Shown here one piece after another: positions 8,256-17,049 of a stretch of DNA of 35,647 nucleotides; the stretch's first letter is position 1; each line of letters starts with the position of its first letter. The translations under genes and the position numbers were made by a program. Where the stretch lies: the NCBI GenBank assembly GCA_021740745.1, contig JAIOZF010000027.1, positions 1-35,647 of the forward strand, in the 5' to 3' direction. The stretch comes from Crocinitomicaceae bacterium. GTDB lineage: Bacteria > Bacteroidota > Bacteroidia > Flavobacteriales_D > Crocinitomicaceae. The notes under the pieces were generated by a model. That model had not been told where the DNA came from, did not search any database, and saw only the letters and a list, made by a program, of their open reading frames with translations.

Positions 8256-8999
8256 CTAAATAGAAAGTAATTCCTTAAATCGTATCGCCTGACGTCGCGA
8301 AATCTCTACTTTTTCACCATCGCGCAATTCTACTTGTAAGCCACCATTGAACCAGTTTTCGATATTCGAAACCCAATTCAAATTAATAATAAACTTACGA
8401 TTCGCTCGGAAAAAATATTCAGGATCTAAACGATCTTCAAAACTATTCAATGAACGTAAAATCAAAGGTTTGAAATTATCAAAATAAACTTTTACATAAT
8501 TTCCTTCGGACTCTAACATGCGTACTTTACTCAGTTCTATAAACCAACATTTCTCACCGTCTTTTATAAAAACACGATCATTTAATGTTAACTGACGATT
8601 TTTTCTGCTCAAGCTTTCCGATTGATTTGATATAAAATCATCTTCCGGAGCAGTTAACTTCGCAATTGCTTCTTTTAAACGATCTGGATCAACAGGCTTT
8701 AGAATATAATCCAAGGCATTCACCTCAAAAGCTTTCAAGGCATATTCATCATAAGCTGTTACAAAGATAACCCGCGGAATTTCTTCTAAATGCTTAAGCA
8801 TCTCAAAACCAGTCATGCCAGGCATTGAAACATCTAAGAACAATAAATCGGGTTTTTGCTCTTTTATTTTCTGAAGTCCCTCCTCCCCATTTTTAGCCTC
8901 TCCAATAATCTCTATCTCGAGATAATCTTTCAACAATAACTTTAGCTCCTCTCTTGCAAGACGCTCATCTTCAATAATTAATGTCTTAAATGATTTCAT
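8256..8999 (-). CDS. LytTR-family response regulator
   Basis: A 247-aa DNA-binding response regulator. The receiver domain (residues ~4-118) has the acidic pair Glu10/Asp11, phospho-acceptor Asp56 in LLFLDVSMPG, Thr81 in FVTAYDEYAL and Lys101 in YILKPVD, so it should be phosphorylatable. A linker leads to a C-terminal LytTR domain (about 145-245) with VRMLESEGNYVKVYF and FFRANRKFIINLNWV. It is encoded 3 nt after the LytS-type kinase, clearly its partner. Bacteroidota LytTR pairs often control envelope or small local regulons. No obvious target is adjacent except possibly the divergent exported toxin-23-like gene, which is inference. Confidence 0.95.
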   Translation of the reverse strand: MKSFKTLIIEDERLAREELKLLLKDYLEIEIIGEAKNGEEGLQKIKEQKPDLLFLDVSMPGMTGFEMLKHLEEIPRVIFVTAYDEYALKAFEVNALDYILKPVDPDRLKEAIAKLTAPEDDFISNQSESLSRKNRQLTLNDRVFIKDGEKCWFIELSKVRMLESEGNYVKVYFDNFKPLILRSLNSFEDRLDPEYFFRANRKFIINLNWVSNIENWFNGGLQVELRDGEKVEISRRQAIRFKELLSI

Positions 9000-9002
9000 A
9001 TT

Positions 9003-10031
9003 TTAATCGTTAAATATCAATCGTGCTATTACTCTTCCTTCCTTCTGTTCAAGTTCAAATTCAGCTTTTTCTTTGAATTGTAAATCCAATCTTCTTCGTG
9101 TGTTTTGTATTCCAATCCCCGTATCAACTTCACCTCTTAATTCCCCCGTATTGCTTACTTCTACAATTACTTTACTTCCATCTCTATAGGTAGAAATATG
9201 AATTATGCCACCATCTATTAAATTCGAAATACCATGTTTAATAGCATTTTCAGCAAGCATTTGCAACACGAATGGTGGCACCATAAATTCATTCAGCGTT
9301 GGATCTAAATTCCATTTTACGTTTAAGCGCTCTTCAAAACGAATTTTTTCCAATTCTAAATAATTGGAAACCATTTCTAATTCTTGTTCTAAACGCACCA
9401 AATTCTCCTTCCCCATAATTAAGGACTGTCGGAGTAAATTAGATAAAATTGTCACGGATTCTTTCGCTTTCGGAGGCTCGATTTCAATCAACGCGCGGAT
9501 ACTGTTCAAGGAATTGAAAAGAAAATGTGGATTCAGCTGAGAACGTAAATTCTTTAATTCAACCTCGTTTCTACTCGCCTCTAAAATGATATTGTTCAAT
9601 TCTTGTTTCTTTGATTTTTGGAAAAAATGAAAGGTAAAATAAATGGCATTCCAAGGCAAAATCAAAACCAAAATCGCTAAAACGTTGAGGATGACAGACA
9701 AAACAGATAAGGTTTCCCACTCTTTTGTATCTATTAAAATAGAAACAGCATTGGTTGAAAACGAAATGAAGAGTGAACAGATTAACGAAGCAATTAAAAT
9801 ACGGGGAATCAATGGACCTGGTTTCATGTCCAACCAATCCAGCTTTATAAAAATCGAACGCATTAAATGAGAACCAAACACAGCAAAAACGATAAAAACT
9901 GCAAGGTTCAACATGAGTGAAGAGGTAATTTTATCTGGACCATCGGCATATGCAGCAAGGAAAATGAGCGCCGCATAAGACGTCCAACCAAACAATTGTG
10001 CAAACCAATAAATCCCTCTTCCAATTTTCAT
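9003..10031 (-). CDS. LytS-type sensor histidine kinase
   Basis: A 342-aa membrane kinase. Four hydrophobic segments (roughly residues 14-27, 38-55, 78-98 and 108-135) are followed by a coiled-coil-like link and the His_kinase domain. The phospho-acceptor His169 lies in LRSQLNPHFLFNSLNS. The ATPase part shows MLAENAIKHGI (N box) and GIGIQNTRRRL (G box). There is no separate extracytoplasmic ligand domain, so sensing probably happens in the membrane. It is first in a two-gene operon with the LytTR regulator and divergent from the exported toxin-23-like gene. A TAnnTTTG box lies 4 nt before its ATG. Confidence 0.95.
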   Translation of the reverse strand: MKIGRGIYWFAQLFGWTSYAALIFLAAYADGPDKITSSLMLNLAVFIVFAVFGSHLMRSIFIKLDWLDMKPGPLIPRILIASLICSLFISFSTNAVSILIDTKEWETLSVLSVILNVLAILVLILPWNAIYFTFHFFQKSKKQELNNIILEASRNEVELKNLRSQLNPHFLFNSLNSIRALIEIEPPKAKESVTILSNLLRQSLIMGKENLVRLEQELEMVSNYLELEKIRFEERLNVKWNLDPTLNEFMVPPFVLQMLAENAIKHGISNLIDGGIIHISTYRDGSKVIVEVSNTGELRGEVDTGIGIQNTRRRLDLQFKEKAEFELEQKEGRVIARLIFND

Positions 10032-10035
10032 AAAA

Positions 10036-10043
10036 CAAATGTA
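10036..10043 (-). promoter_or_regulatory. Putative -7 element for the kinase/regulator operon
   Basis: The minus-strand sequence TACATTTG matches TAnnTTTG and ends 4 nt before the kinase ATG at 10029-10031, predicting a leaderless or nearly leaderless transcript. Confidence 0.45.
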
Positions 10044-10145
10044 AGATGTTATGTCAATTCAGACACAACAAATGTACAATTGGAAAATGAACGTGTTTGT
10101 TGGATGTTTTTCGTTTTGGAATGTTTTTTGACCAACTTTGTACCG

Positions 10146-11051
10146 ATGAAAAAAGCACTCTATATCTTTTTCTTATTTCCCTTTTTAAATCTATCACAGA
10201 CAATTTCATCTGAGAAGTTTGGTCTATCACTTGGTTGTGTTGTTTCGCTAGGAACACATATAACATCCCTAGGATTTAAAGTAGATGCCTATTACAGTGA
10301 TTATTTCTATCAAGTCAATGCAGGAACAACTATTCGATTCAATGGTAAAAGTTATGGAGAACGGAAAGAATTTATCGAAAGCAGGAATAGTTTAGGCCTA
10401 GTCTTGCTAGCTGGTAAAAGAGAATCAGCGCTTGATTTTCAATTGGATGGACTTAATCACAATACGGCCTACAATTACGGATTAGCTTATAATTACCTTT
10501 GGTATTTCGACAATGCTGGTACAAGTCAACGCTCGGGCGGTTGGGGTGCACATATCAAAAACGTAAGTGTTCTCTTTGAAAATGATGTTTTTGGAGGTCA
10601 AGCAAAAGATCGCTTCCGAACGGGACATCTAGCCTTTACCTATAAAATGGATGTTTTTAAATTTTCTACAGGACTGCAATTATGGACCGGTGAAACTGCT
10701 AACTCAACATGGCAAAAAATTTCAATGGATAAATGTCCAAGCGGATTTAGAGTCCTGGAGGATTTACCTTACGGCAAAACGAGCCACGGAATTTTGTATG
10801 CTGGATTTAACGCGCGCCTGCCATATGGTCAAATTGTAAATGCGCGAATTGGAGTTGATAGCGAACAAATTCGACATGTCGTTCAAAACCGATTTACACA
10901 TGATTTAATTTTACTTCCGAAGAAAATTGAACGAAATACACCGCATTATCCGCGTCTAGATGAAGAAGGTTGTCCGGTGTTTACCAAAGACAGTATTCGA
11001 AACCCACGATTATTCTTACAATTCAGTATGAATGAAAATTGGTCGAATTAA
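10146..11051 (+). CDS. Exported protein resembling polymorphic toxin type 23 domain
   Basis: A 301-aa product with a signal peptide (MKKALYIFFLFPFLNLSQT). The mature part contains features I associate with Bacteroidota proteins annotated as polymorphic toxin type 23: KDRFRTG near residue 160, SHGILYAGFNARLPYG, and the C-terminal run IGVDSEQIRHVVQNRF followed by HDLILLPKK. Alternating hydrophobic/aromatic strands with many Tyr and Gly also fit a small outer-membrane beta-barrel, so barrel-like surface protein is the main alternative. There is no long N-terminal repeat region as in true polymorphic toxins, and no obvious immunity gene. The frame is open to 9996, but that would overlap the kinase gene. 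The ATG at 10146 is chosen, with CAACTTTG just upstream. The stop overlaps the convergent membrane gene. Confidence 0.55.
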   Translation: MKKALYIFFLFPFLNLSQTISSEKFGLSLGCVVSLGTHITSLGFKVDAYYSDYFYQVNAGTTIRFNGKSYGERKEFIESRNSLGLVLLAGKRESALDFQLDGLNHNTAYNYGLAYNYLWYFDNAGTSQRSGGWGAHIKNVSVLFENDVFGGQAKDRFRTGHLAFTYKMDVFKFSTGLQLWTGETANSTWQKISMDKCPSGFRVLEDLPYGKTSHGILYAGFNARLPYGQIVNARIGVDSEQIRHVVQNRFTHDLILLPKKIERNTPHYPRLDEEGCPVFTKDSIRNPRLFLQFSMNENWSN

Positions 11052-12318
11052 ACCTTATCGCTTAAGTCTTTGTCCTTTCTAACTCTCCAGATTACGGCAT
11101 CTAAGTAATAATGATGAAGTACCATTGAGATAAAAAAGATAGCAACGGCATTTCGAATTAGAAAAACCGAATCATTACCGTTTTCAATTGGCATGTAACG
11201 TGCTCCCGTCCTCATTCCCTCAAATAGTATGGCATAAACCAAGGAAATTATGAGTAACAAACCAAAACGTTCCGTGAGTTTTCGAGCCCAACCAAAATCT
11301 AATTTCGGATCAGAATAGTATTTCTGGTTGAAGAAATTCACAAAAGCTAGGTATTGAATATTATGCGGTATCGTAACAGCCATCACTAGCAAGTACTTCT
11401 GTTCAACCGGAATTAATAGGATTCCATTGTACAAAACCACAGACGAAATCAGCACTGCCCATTTTCCCTGATTAAATTTACCAAATTTTATTGCCTTCGA
11501 AATACTCATAACACTCGAAAGAAGGAAGGTGAATATAAGTATCAACAAAAGACCTGAAAGCAAGGTAGTTGATCCGTTTGTTGTTATCAACTGAATCAAT
11601 AAAAAAGCACCGAGAAATAGAAATCCGATGTTGCGACTAACGTAATTATTGAGGAATAACTTTTAATGCAAATCCGATCAATAAAAACACACTTGAGATA
11701 ACTAAACAAGCAATGCTAATTTGCTTCCAAATGTCCAAAACATAATAATATTCCTCTTTGCTTGGATTAAATGCAGCCTGTTCACCTGCAAACCAAACAG
11801 GATAAACCATCGACACAATAACAAAAGGGATAAAAGAACCTGAAATTAGCATCAATTTATCCCAACGGTCAGAACCGTCCTCGGGCTCATTCATTTTCTT
11901 TTTGTAAATGGCCATGAATCCCCAATTCTGTTTAACCAGGTGATAAAAACCAAGAATAAAGGTCATTCGTGCAGCAAATGAAAGAACAATTTGACTTTTA
12001 TAAGCTCCAAACTCACCAGTGCTAATCCCAAAAAAAGAACAGTAACGGCAGGATTATAATCACCAACCAACTGCGATTAAACCATTTTCTATTCACTTTC
12101 ATGAATTGTTTATCAAAAAGCGTTCGCGTATAGGTTGAAAATAAGTGGCGTACATCAAATAGCACAGAATAAAATATCAAAACAATCAAAAGGGCGATTT
12201 CTTCCGTAAATTGAAGATTTAAGAGCAAGAAATACAATCCTACTAAAATGAATCCAGCTATTGGACTCAAGATGATAAAAGCCCAGTCTTTTAGAGTAGA
12301 GGATAGAATTGATTCCAT
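11048..12318 (-). pseudogene. Polytopic membrane protein gene broken by two frameshifts
   Basis: Three consecutive minus-strand reading frames (12318-12022, 11966-11646, 11599-11048) lie in three different phases, yet read as one membrane protein of about 422 aa. The first ends LLFFFWD at a run of seven T. Dropping one T gives FFFGISTGEFGAY and runs into the second, 29 codons before its first ATG. The second ends GFALKVIPQ just after an A4 run. Dropping one A gives GFALKLFLNNYVSRN and runs into the third, which has no ATG of its own. The product would have about ten hydrophobic segments plus histidine-rich motifs, YHLVKQNWG and MVLHHYYLDAVIW. The family is not identified. It could be a true decayed gene, or an intact gene with two homopolymer sequencing errors. 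Confidence 0.75.
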
Positions 12319-12457
12319 GTAATTATTTTTGTATGTAGGTAAATTTATAAATAAATGTCAGAAAAGTGAGGAGACTTGATTTTAACAATTTAGCAACATT
12401 GGTTCATAATTATTGAAAAACGAAGTTAGAAAGTAGGATTTATTCCGATGAATCTAC
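12319..12457. other. Divergent spacer between the broken membrane gene and pyrG
   Basis: AT-rich spacer between divergent genes. Apart from the pyrG -7 box at its right edge, no hairpin, repeat or ORF was recognised. Confidence 0.4.
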
Positions 12458-12465
12458 TAACTTTG
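12458..12465 (+). promoter_or_regulatory. Putative -7 element for pyrG
   Basis: TAACTTTG, an exact TAnnTTTG match, followed by a GCGCCCC start region typical of strong flavobacterial housekeeping promoters. It leaves a leader of about 25 nt before the ATG at 12494. Confidence 0.5.
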
Positions 12466-12493
12466 CGCCCCGTAGTTACAATTCTATAATTTC

Positions 12494-14107
12494 ATGTCGA
12501 ATTCAACAAAATATATATTTGTAACCGGGGGAGTAACATCGTCTCTTGGTAAAGGTATCATCTCTGCATCTTTGGCCAAATTGCTTCAAGCAAGAGGCTA
12601 TTCAGCGACCATTCAAAAATTAGATCCATACATTAATATCGATCCAGGAACCCTGAATCCATATGAGCATGGTGAATGTTTTGTGACTGATGATGGCGCT
12701 GAGACAGATTTAGATTTAGGTCACTACGAACGTTTCTTGAATGTAGCAACATCTCAAGCAAACAATGTTACAACAGGGAGAATCTATCAATCCGTTATTG
12801 AAAAGGAGCGAAAAGGAGAGTTTTTAGGGAAAACAGTTCAAGTAATTCCGCACATCACAGACGAGATTAAATACCGTATTCAATTACTGGCAAAAACAGG
12901 TGATTATGATATTATCATTACTGAAATTGGAGGTACTGTTGGTGATATCGAATCACTTCCATACGTTGAAGCGGTTCGCCAAATGCTTTGGGAACATGAA
13001 AATGATTGTATTGTAATTCACCTTACACTTGTACCGTATTTGGCTGCAGCGGGTGAGTTGAAAACTAAGCCAACGCAACATTCAGTGAAGCAATTATTAG
13101 AATTGGGTGTTCAACCAGACATTCTTTGCTGCAGAACAGAACATGAATTGGATTTAACGCTTCGCAAGAAAATAGCTAAATTCTGTAATGTTAGTATGAA
13201 TGCAGTCATTGAATCGCGCGATGCGGAAACAATCTATGACGTTCCTTTATTGATGCAGGCAGAAGAATTGGACAAGGTTGTTCTTGAAAAATTAGGTTTA
13301 CCTTCTAAATCAACACCAAATTTAGATAATTGGAAAAATTTCCTAACACGTTTGAAGCAACCAACAAAAGAAGTGAATATTGGATTGGTTGGAAAATATG
13401 TTGAATTGAAGGACGCATACAAATCAATTAGTGAATCATTTATTCATGCAGGTGTTGCAAATGAAGCACGTGTTAACGTAAAATGGATTCATTCAGAGAA
13501 ATTGACCGCCGCGAATATCAAGGAAGAATTAAAAGACTTAGATGGTATTTTAGTTGCCCCAGGATTTGGTTCTCGTGGTATTTCAGGAAAAATAGAATCG
13601 GTTCGTTATGCACGAGAAAACAAAGTACCTTTCTTCGGTATTTGTTTAGGAATGCAGTGTGCTGTAATTGAATTTGCACGTCACGTCCTTGGCTATGAAG
13701 ACGCACATACAACTGAAATTGCGGAAGACTCGAAGTATCCAGTAATTAGTATGATGGAAGAACAAAAATCTATCTCTAATTTGGGTGGAACAATGCGTTT
13801 AGGTGCTTACAAATGTCAATTAAAACCGGGTTCTAAAGCAGCAATCGCATACAATACGGACTTAATAAGCGAGCGTCACCGCCATCGTTTTGAATTTAAC
13901 AATGAATATTTAGAAGCTTTTGAAAAAGCAGGAATGATTTCTACAGGTAAGAATCCAGAAACTGGATTGGTTGAAGTTGTTGAAATTGATAATCACCCTT
14001 GGTTTGTTGGAGCGCAATTCCATCCAGAATACAAAAGTACAGTTGCGAACCCTCACCCACTATTCGTTGCTTTTATCGAAGCAGCAATTAAAAACAAAAA
14101 GAAATAA
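12494..14107 (+). CDS. pyrG: CTP synthase
   Basis: Converts UTP to CTP using ATP and glutamine; cytosolic, tetrameric, the last step of pyrimidine ribonucleotide synthesis. The 537-aa length is standard. The N-terminal synthetase domain has KYIFVTGGVTSSLGKGI (P-loop), DPYINIDPGTLNP and EIGGTVGDIES. The C-terminal class I glutamine amidotransferase has the nucleophile Cys384 in GICLGMQ and the His/Glu pair in QFHPEYKS. All catalytic elements are intact. yidC starts 6 nt after the stop, so the two form an operon of core genes driven from the 12458 promoter. Confidence 0.99.
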   Translation: MSNSTKYIFVTGGVTSSLGKGIISASLAKLLQARGYSATIQKLDPYINIDPGTLNPYEHGECFVTDDGAETDLDLGHYERFLNVATSQANNVTTGRIYQSVIEKERKGEFLGKTVQVIPHITDEIKYRIQLLAKTGDYDIIITEIGGTVGDIESLPYVEAVRQMLWEHENDCIVIHLTLVPYLAAAGELKTKPTQHSVKQLLELGVQPDILCCRTEHELDLTLRKKIAKFCNVSMNAVIESRDAETIYDVPLLMQAEELDKVVLEKLGLPSKSTPNLDNWKNFLTRLKQPTKEVNIGLVGKYVELKDAYKSISESFIHAGVANEARVNVKWIHSEKLTAANIKEELKDLDGILVAPGFGSRGISGKIESVRYARENKVPFFGICLGMQCAVIEFARHVLGYEDAHTTEIAEDSKYPVISMMEEQKSISNLGGTMRLGAYKCQLKPGSKAAIAYNTDLISERHRHRFEFNNEYLEAFEKAGMISTGKNPETGLVEVVEIDNHPWFVGAQFHPEYKSTVANPHPLFVAFIEAAIKNKKK

Positions 14108-14113
14108 ACTGAA

Positions 14114-16099
14114 ATGGATAGAAACACCATCATTGGATTGGTATTAATGGGATCAATACTTTCCGTATTTACAATATTTAATCAACCATCAGCAGAAGAA
14201 CAAGCAAAGCAACAAAAAGAGTTGGCTATGCAAAAGGAAGCTGATAAGAAAGAAAAAGCAGAGGAAGAAAAAGAAGCTGTAAAAGAAAAAGCTGTAAAAT
14301 CAACTACTGTTGCTTCGAATCTAGTTCCAAAGCTGGATGAAAAAGGTGAGCAAGTCATTACTGACAAAGGATTGGTTTACATCGATACTTTAACAAAGAA
14401 GGAAACAATCGTTCCAGTTAAAATCGAGAAAAAACAAGCTGAAGCTTCACCAGAACAAAAAGGTGAATTAATTCGACTTGAGAACGAAAAATTAATCGTT
14501 GATTTTTCTACAAAAGGTGGAAAAGTTGCTGCTGTTTATCTTAAAGGTTTTAAATCTTATAAAGATTATGTTGATTCTTCAAGCACCAATGACAAGCTTT
14601 TATTATTTGCTGATGGAGATGCTGTAAATCAGTTAATTATTCCAATGAATGGCAAAACGGTTCGCACAGGTGCATACGTTTTTGATGTAAAAAAGCAAGC
14701 AGCCGATCGAATTACTTTTAAATTGGATTTAGGAGAAGGAAAAATCGTCGAGCAGTCATACAAATTAAAGAAAGATGCTTTTGATTTAGATTACAAAGTT
14801 CACATTGAAGGATTCAGTAAAGAGGTAAATGCGAAAAACGTTACGCTTAAATGGGATGTTGCTTACAAGAAAACAGAACGTTTATTTAGCGAGCAACGTC
14901 GTGTTTCAACTGTGTGTATGAACTACAGTGAATCAGGATTGGACTATTTGAGTGAAATGGCAGATGATGACGCCGCTGCTGAAGAAAAAGTGGATTGGGT
15001 AGCCTACAAACAAAGCTACTTCTCCTCTATTTTGAAACCTGAAAATGGTTTCGCAAAAGAGGGAACTGCATTCAAGGTTCGCAATTACGCCGAAGGTCAC
15101 GAAAAAGAATGGTCACACTTAAAGGATTTCTCATCTAAATTGAACTTGAATTTAAGCGATGCTGGAAATGCAACTGTAAATATGAATTGGTTCTTTGGAC
15201 CAAATGATTATGAAACCTTAAAATCATACGACAGCAATTACGATGATATATTGAATTTTGGTTGGGGCTTATTCCGTTGGATTAACTTATATGCTGTACA
15301 ACCAGTATTTACATTTCTAGTAAACAATGGTGTCGGACTTGGTTGGGCAATTTTGTTCCTAACATTGATTTTGAAATTAGTATTGATGCCAATTCAATGG
15401 AAAATGTACGTTTCATCAGCTAAAATGAGAATTTTAAAACCTCAAGTTGATGAATTGGGCGTAAAATATCCAGATAAAGCAGATGCAATGAAAAAACAAA
15501 TGGAAATGATGACCTTGTACAGAGAGTCAGGTGCTAGTCCGCTTGCAGGTTGTGTTCCAATGTTGATTCAAATGCCAATCTTGCTTGCCGTATTCCGTTT
15601 CTTCCCATCTGCCTTTGAATTGCGTCAGAAATCATTCCTTTGGGCAGAAGATTTATCATCTTACGACTCGATTTGGAATTTTGGTGTTTACATTTGGCCG
15701 TATGGTGATCACGTTTCATTATTCACATTATTGATGGCTGGTACTACATTGATATACACAGTAATGAATAGTGGTAACATGCAACAACCGCAACAACCTG
15801 GAATGCCAAACATGAAAGTGATTATGTACATCTTCCCTATCATGATGATTTTCTTCTTTAACAATTACTCTTCAGGTTTATCCTACTACTACTTTATTTC
15901 AACATTGATTTCTATCTTAATGATGTTAGCAATTAAGAAATTCTTTGTGGATGAGGAAAAGTTAAAATTGAAAATGGCAAACCGCAAAACAACAGCAGCG
16001 GCTAATGGCGGTAAAGAGAAAAAGAAATCGAAGTTTCAAGAGCGTCTAGAGCAAATGCAAAAAGCGCAGCAAGAAGCTATGAAGAATAGGAAGAAGTAA
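14114..16099 (+). CDS. yidC: Membrane protein insertase YidC
   Basis: Inserts and folds inner-membrane proteins, with or without the Sec translocon. The 661-aa length is normal for Bacteroidota. An N-terminal anchor helix (NTIIGLVLMGSILSVFTIF) leads into a charged Lys/Glu-rich linker (residues ~28-65), then the large periplasmic beta-supersandwich domain to about residue 380. The five-helix Oxa1 core follows, with NNGVGLGWAILFL, the conserved MPIQWKMYVSSAKM, and SPLAGCVPMLIQMPILLAVF. The C-terminus is basic (ERLEQMQKAQQEAMKNRKK), typical for ribosome contact. It lies 6 nt downstream of pyrG. Confidence 0.98.
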   Translation: MDRNTIIGLVLMGSILSVFTIFNQPSAEEQAKQQKELAMQKEADKKEKAEEEKEAVKEKAVKSTTVASNLVPKLDEKGEQVITDKGLVYIDTLTKKETIVPVKIEKKQAEASPEQKGELIRLENEKLIVDFSTKGGKVAAVYLKGFKSYKDYVDSSSTNDKLLLFADGDAVNQLIIPMNGKTVRTGAYVFDVKKQAADRITFKLDLGEGKIVEQSYKLKKDAFDLDYKVHIEGFSKEVNAKNVTLKWDVAYKKTERLFSEQRRVSTVCMNYSESGLDYLSEMADDDAAAEEKVDWVAYKQSYFSSILKPENGFAKEGTAFKVRNYAEGHEKEWSHLKDFSSKLNLNLSDAGNATVNMNWFFGPNDYETLKSYDSNYDDILNFGWGLFRWINLYAVQPVFTFLVNNGVGLGWAILFLTLILKLVLMPIQWKMYVSSAKMRILKPQVDELGVKYPDKADAMKKQMEMMTLYRESGASPLAGCVPMLIQMPILLAVFRFFPSAFELRQKSFLWAEDLSSYDSIWNFGVYIWPYGDHVSLFTLLMAGTTLIYTVMNSGNMQQPQQPGMPNMKVIMYIFPIMMIFFFNNYSSGLSYYYFISTLISILMMLAIKKFFVDEEKLKLKMANRKTTAAANGGKEKKKSKFQERLEQMQKAQQEAMKNRKK

Positions 16100-16132
16100 C
16101 TAGGCGTTAGTCCTTAGGCTTGAGAATAAAAC

Positions 16133-16170
16133 AAAAAAGTCCCGATTTGATTTCAATTCGGTACTTTTTT
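16133..16170 (+). terminator. Rho-independent terminator after yidC
   Basis: Left arm 16133-16149 (AAAAAAGTCCCGATTTG) pairs with 16154-16170 (CAATTCGGTACTTTTTT) with two mismatches and a 4-nt loop. The right arm ends in six T. It lies 34 nt past the yidC stop. A-run and T-run flank the stem, so it could act in both directions. Confidence 0.8.
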
Positions 16171-16339
16171 GTTGGATAAAGATTTTTAAAGTAAATCTCC
16201 ATTCAAGACTTTCATAACAAAGATCATTTTTCCATAGCGTTCAAATGAAGTCCGCATTCTTCCTGAAGTGTTTCCATCACCAAATTGTATTCAACGGTTA
16301 ATTGCTTATTTATACTGTCGTTTTCATATTTTCTCTCAC
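16171..16339. other. Spacer with a possible coding remnant on the minus strand
   Basis: Part of a 435-nt gap between yidC and the DUF6702 gene. On the minus strand one frame is open for about 45 codons (approximately 16366 down to 16229) and has a protein-like composition (KYENDSINKQLTVEYN, then VMETLQEECGLHL, ending AMEK). It runs upstream into the low-complexity array without a start codon. It may be the degraded 3' end of a former gene, or chance. Confidence 0.25.
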
Positions 16340-16446
16340 TTAATCTAAATCTAATCTCTACCTCTATCCTCTAGCTCTAGCTCTAACATCTAGCTCTAAC
16401 ATCTAGCTCTATCCTCTAGCTCTAATATCTAGCTCTAACCTCTAAA
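16340..16446. repeat. Low-complexity tandem array of CTAGCTCTAACAT-like units
   Basis: Imperfect tandem repetition of CTAGCTCTA followed by ACAT, TCCT, ATAT or ACCT: about six 13-mers plus shorter 6-mer steps. The left end degenerates into AATCTAATCTCTACCTCTA. It is non-coding and lies between the yidC terminator and the DUF6702 promoter region. Unit length is not fixed, which points to slippage. Confidence 0.8.
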
Positions 16447-16534
16447 TCAATTTTCTTTTTTGTGCAAAAATACAATTCTGTAATTTAAGACTTTAAACCA
16501 TTTAAGCATATTTTTGTTACATTCGTCTAGGGAT

Positions 16535-17044
16535 ATGAAACTAAAACAAGCATTGCTCATCTGTATTTTATTCGTTACCACTTCATTAAGTGCACACGAC
16601 TACTTTTTTGCCTTCGCAGAAATGAAATACAATGAAGTTTCTGGGCGCATAGAAGCCACGATCACCCTCACTACACATGATTATGAGCGCAGCTTGCGTG
16701 AACGTGCAATTCTAAATCAAGAAATTTCTAAATTTGCAGATGATGAAGAAGCTTACGCAATCTTTCAAGCTGATTTAAATAAAGGATTTAAGATGAAAGT
16801 CAACGGAAAAGAAATCCATTTCAACTTGGAAGGAATAGAAGTTCAATTGACAGGTGTAACGAATTTCCACCTATCTGCTGAAGTACCCAATTCAATCACC
16901 AAATTAGAAATGACTTTTGATTTATTGATGGAAACATTTGTAGAACAACAAAACAAAATAACGTTCATTTATAGAAATAATAAGAGTTCGTATGAATTCT
17001 TACAGAATAAGATTACCCAAGAAATTATACTCTCCAACGAATAA
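16535..17044 (+). CDS. DUF6702 family exported protein
   Basis: A 169-aa protein with a signal peptide (MKLKQALLICILFVTTSLSA|HDYFF). The mature N-terminus HDYFFAFAEMKYNE, with THDYERSL and the C-terminal beta-rich region, matches the DUF6702 family, common in Bacteroidota and functionally uncharacterised. A TTG 21 nt upstream would add seven residues before the signal, so the ATG at 16535 is preferred. The M1 metallopeptidase gene follows after 5 nt. DUF6702 and M1 peptidase neighbours recur in this phylum, as far as I recall, suggesting a shared envelope function. Confidence 0.75.
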   Translation: MKLKQALLICILFVTTSLSAHDYFFAFAEMKYNEVSGRIEATITLTTHDYERSLRERAILNQEISKFADDEEAYAIFQADLNKGFKMKVNGKEIHFNLEGIEVQLTGVTNFHLSAEVPNSITKLEMTFDLLMETFVEQQNKITFIYRNNKSSYEFLQNKITQEIILSNE

Positions 17045-17049
17045 TCATT

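Noticed and set aside
9996-10145. N-terminal extension of the toxin-23-like protein
   Set aside because: It overlaps the kinase gene's start, and the internal ATG at 10146 begins a clean signal peptide.
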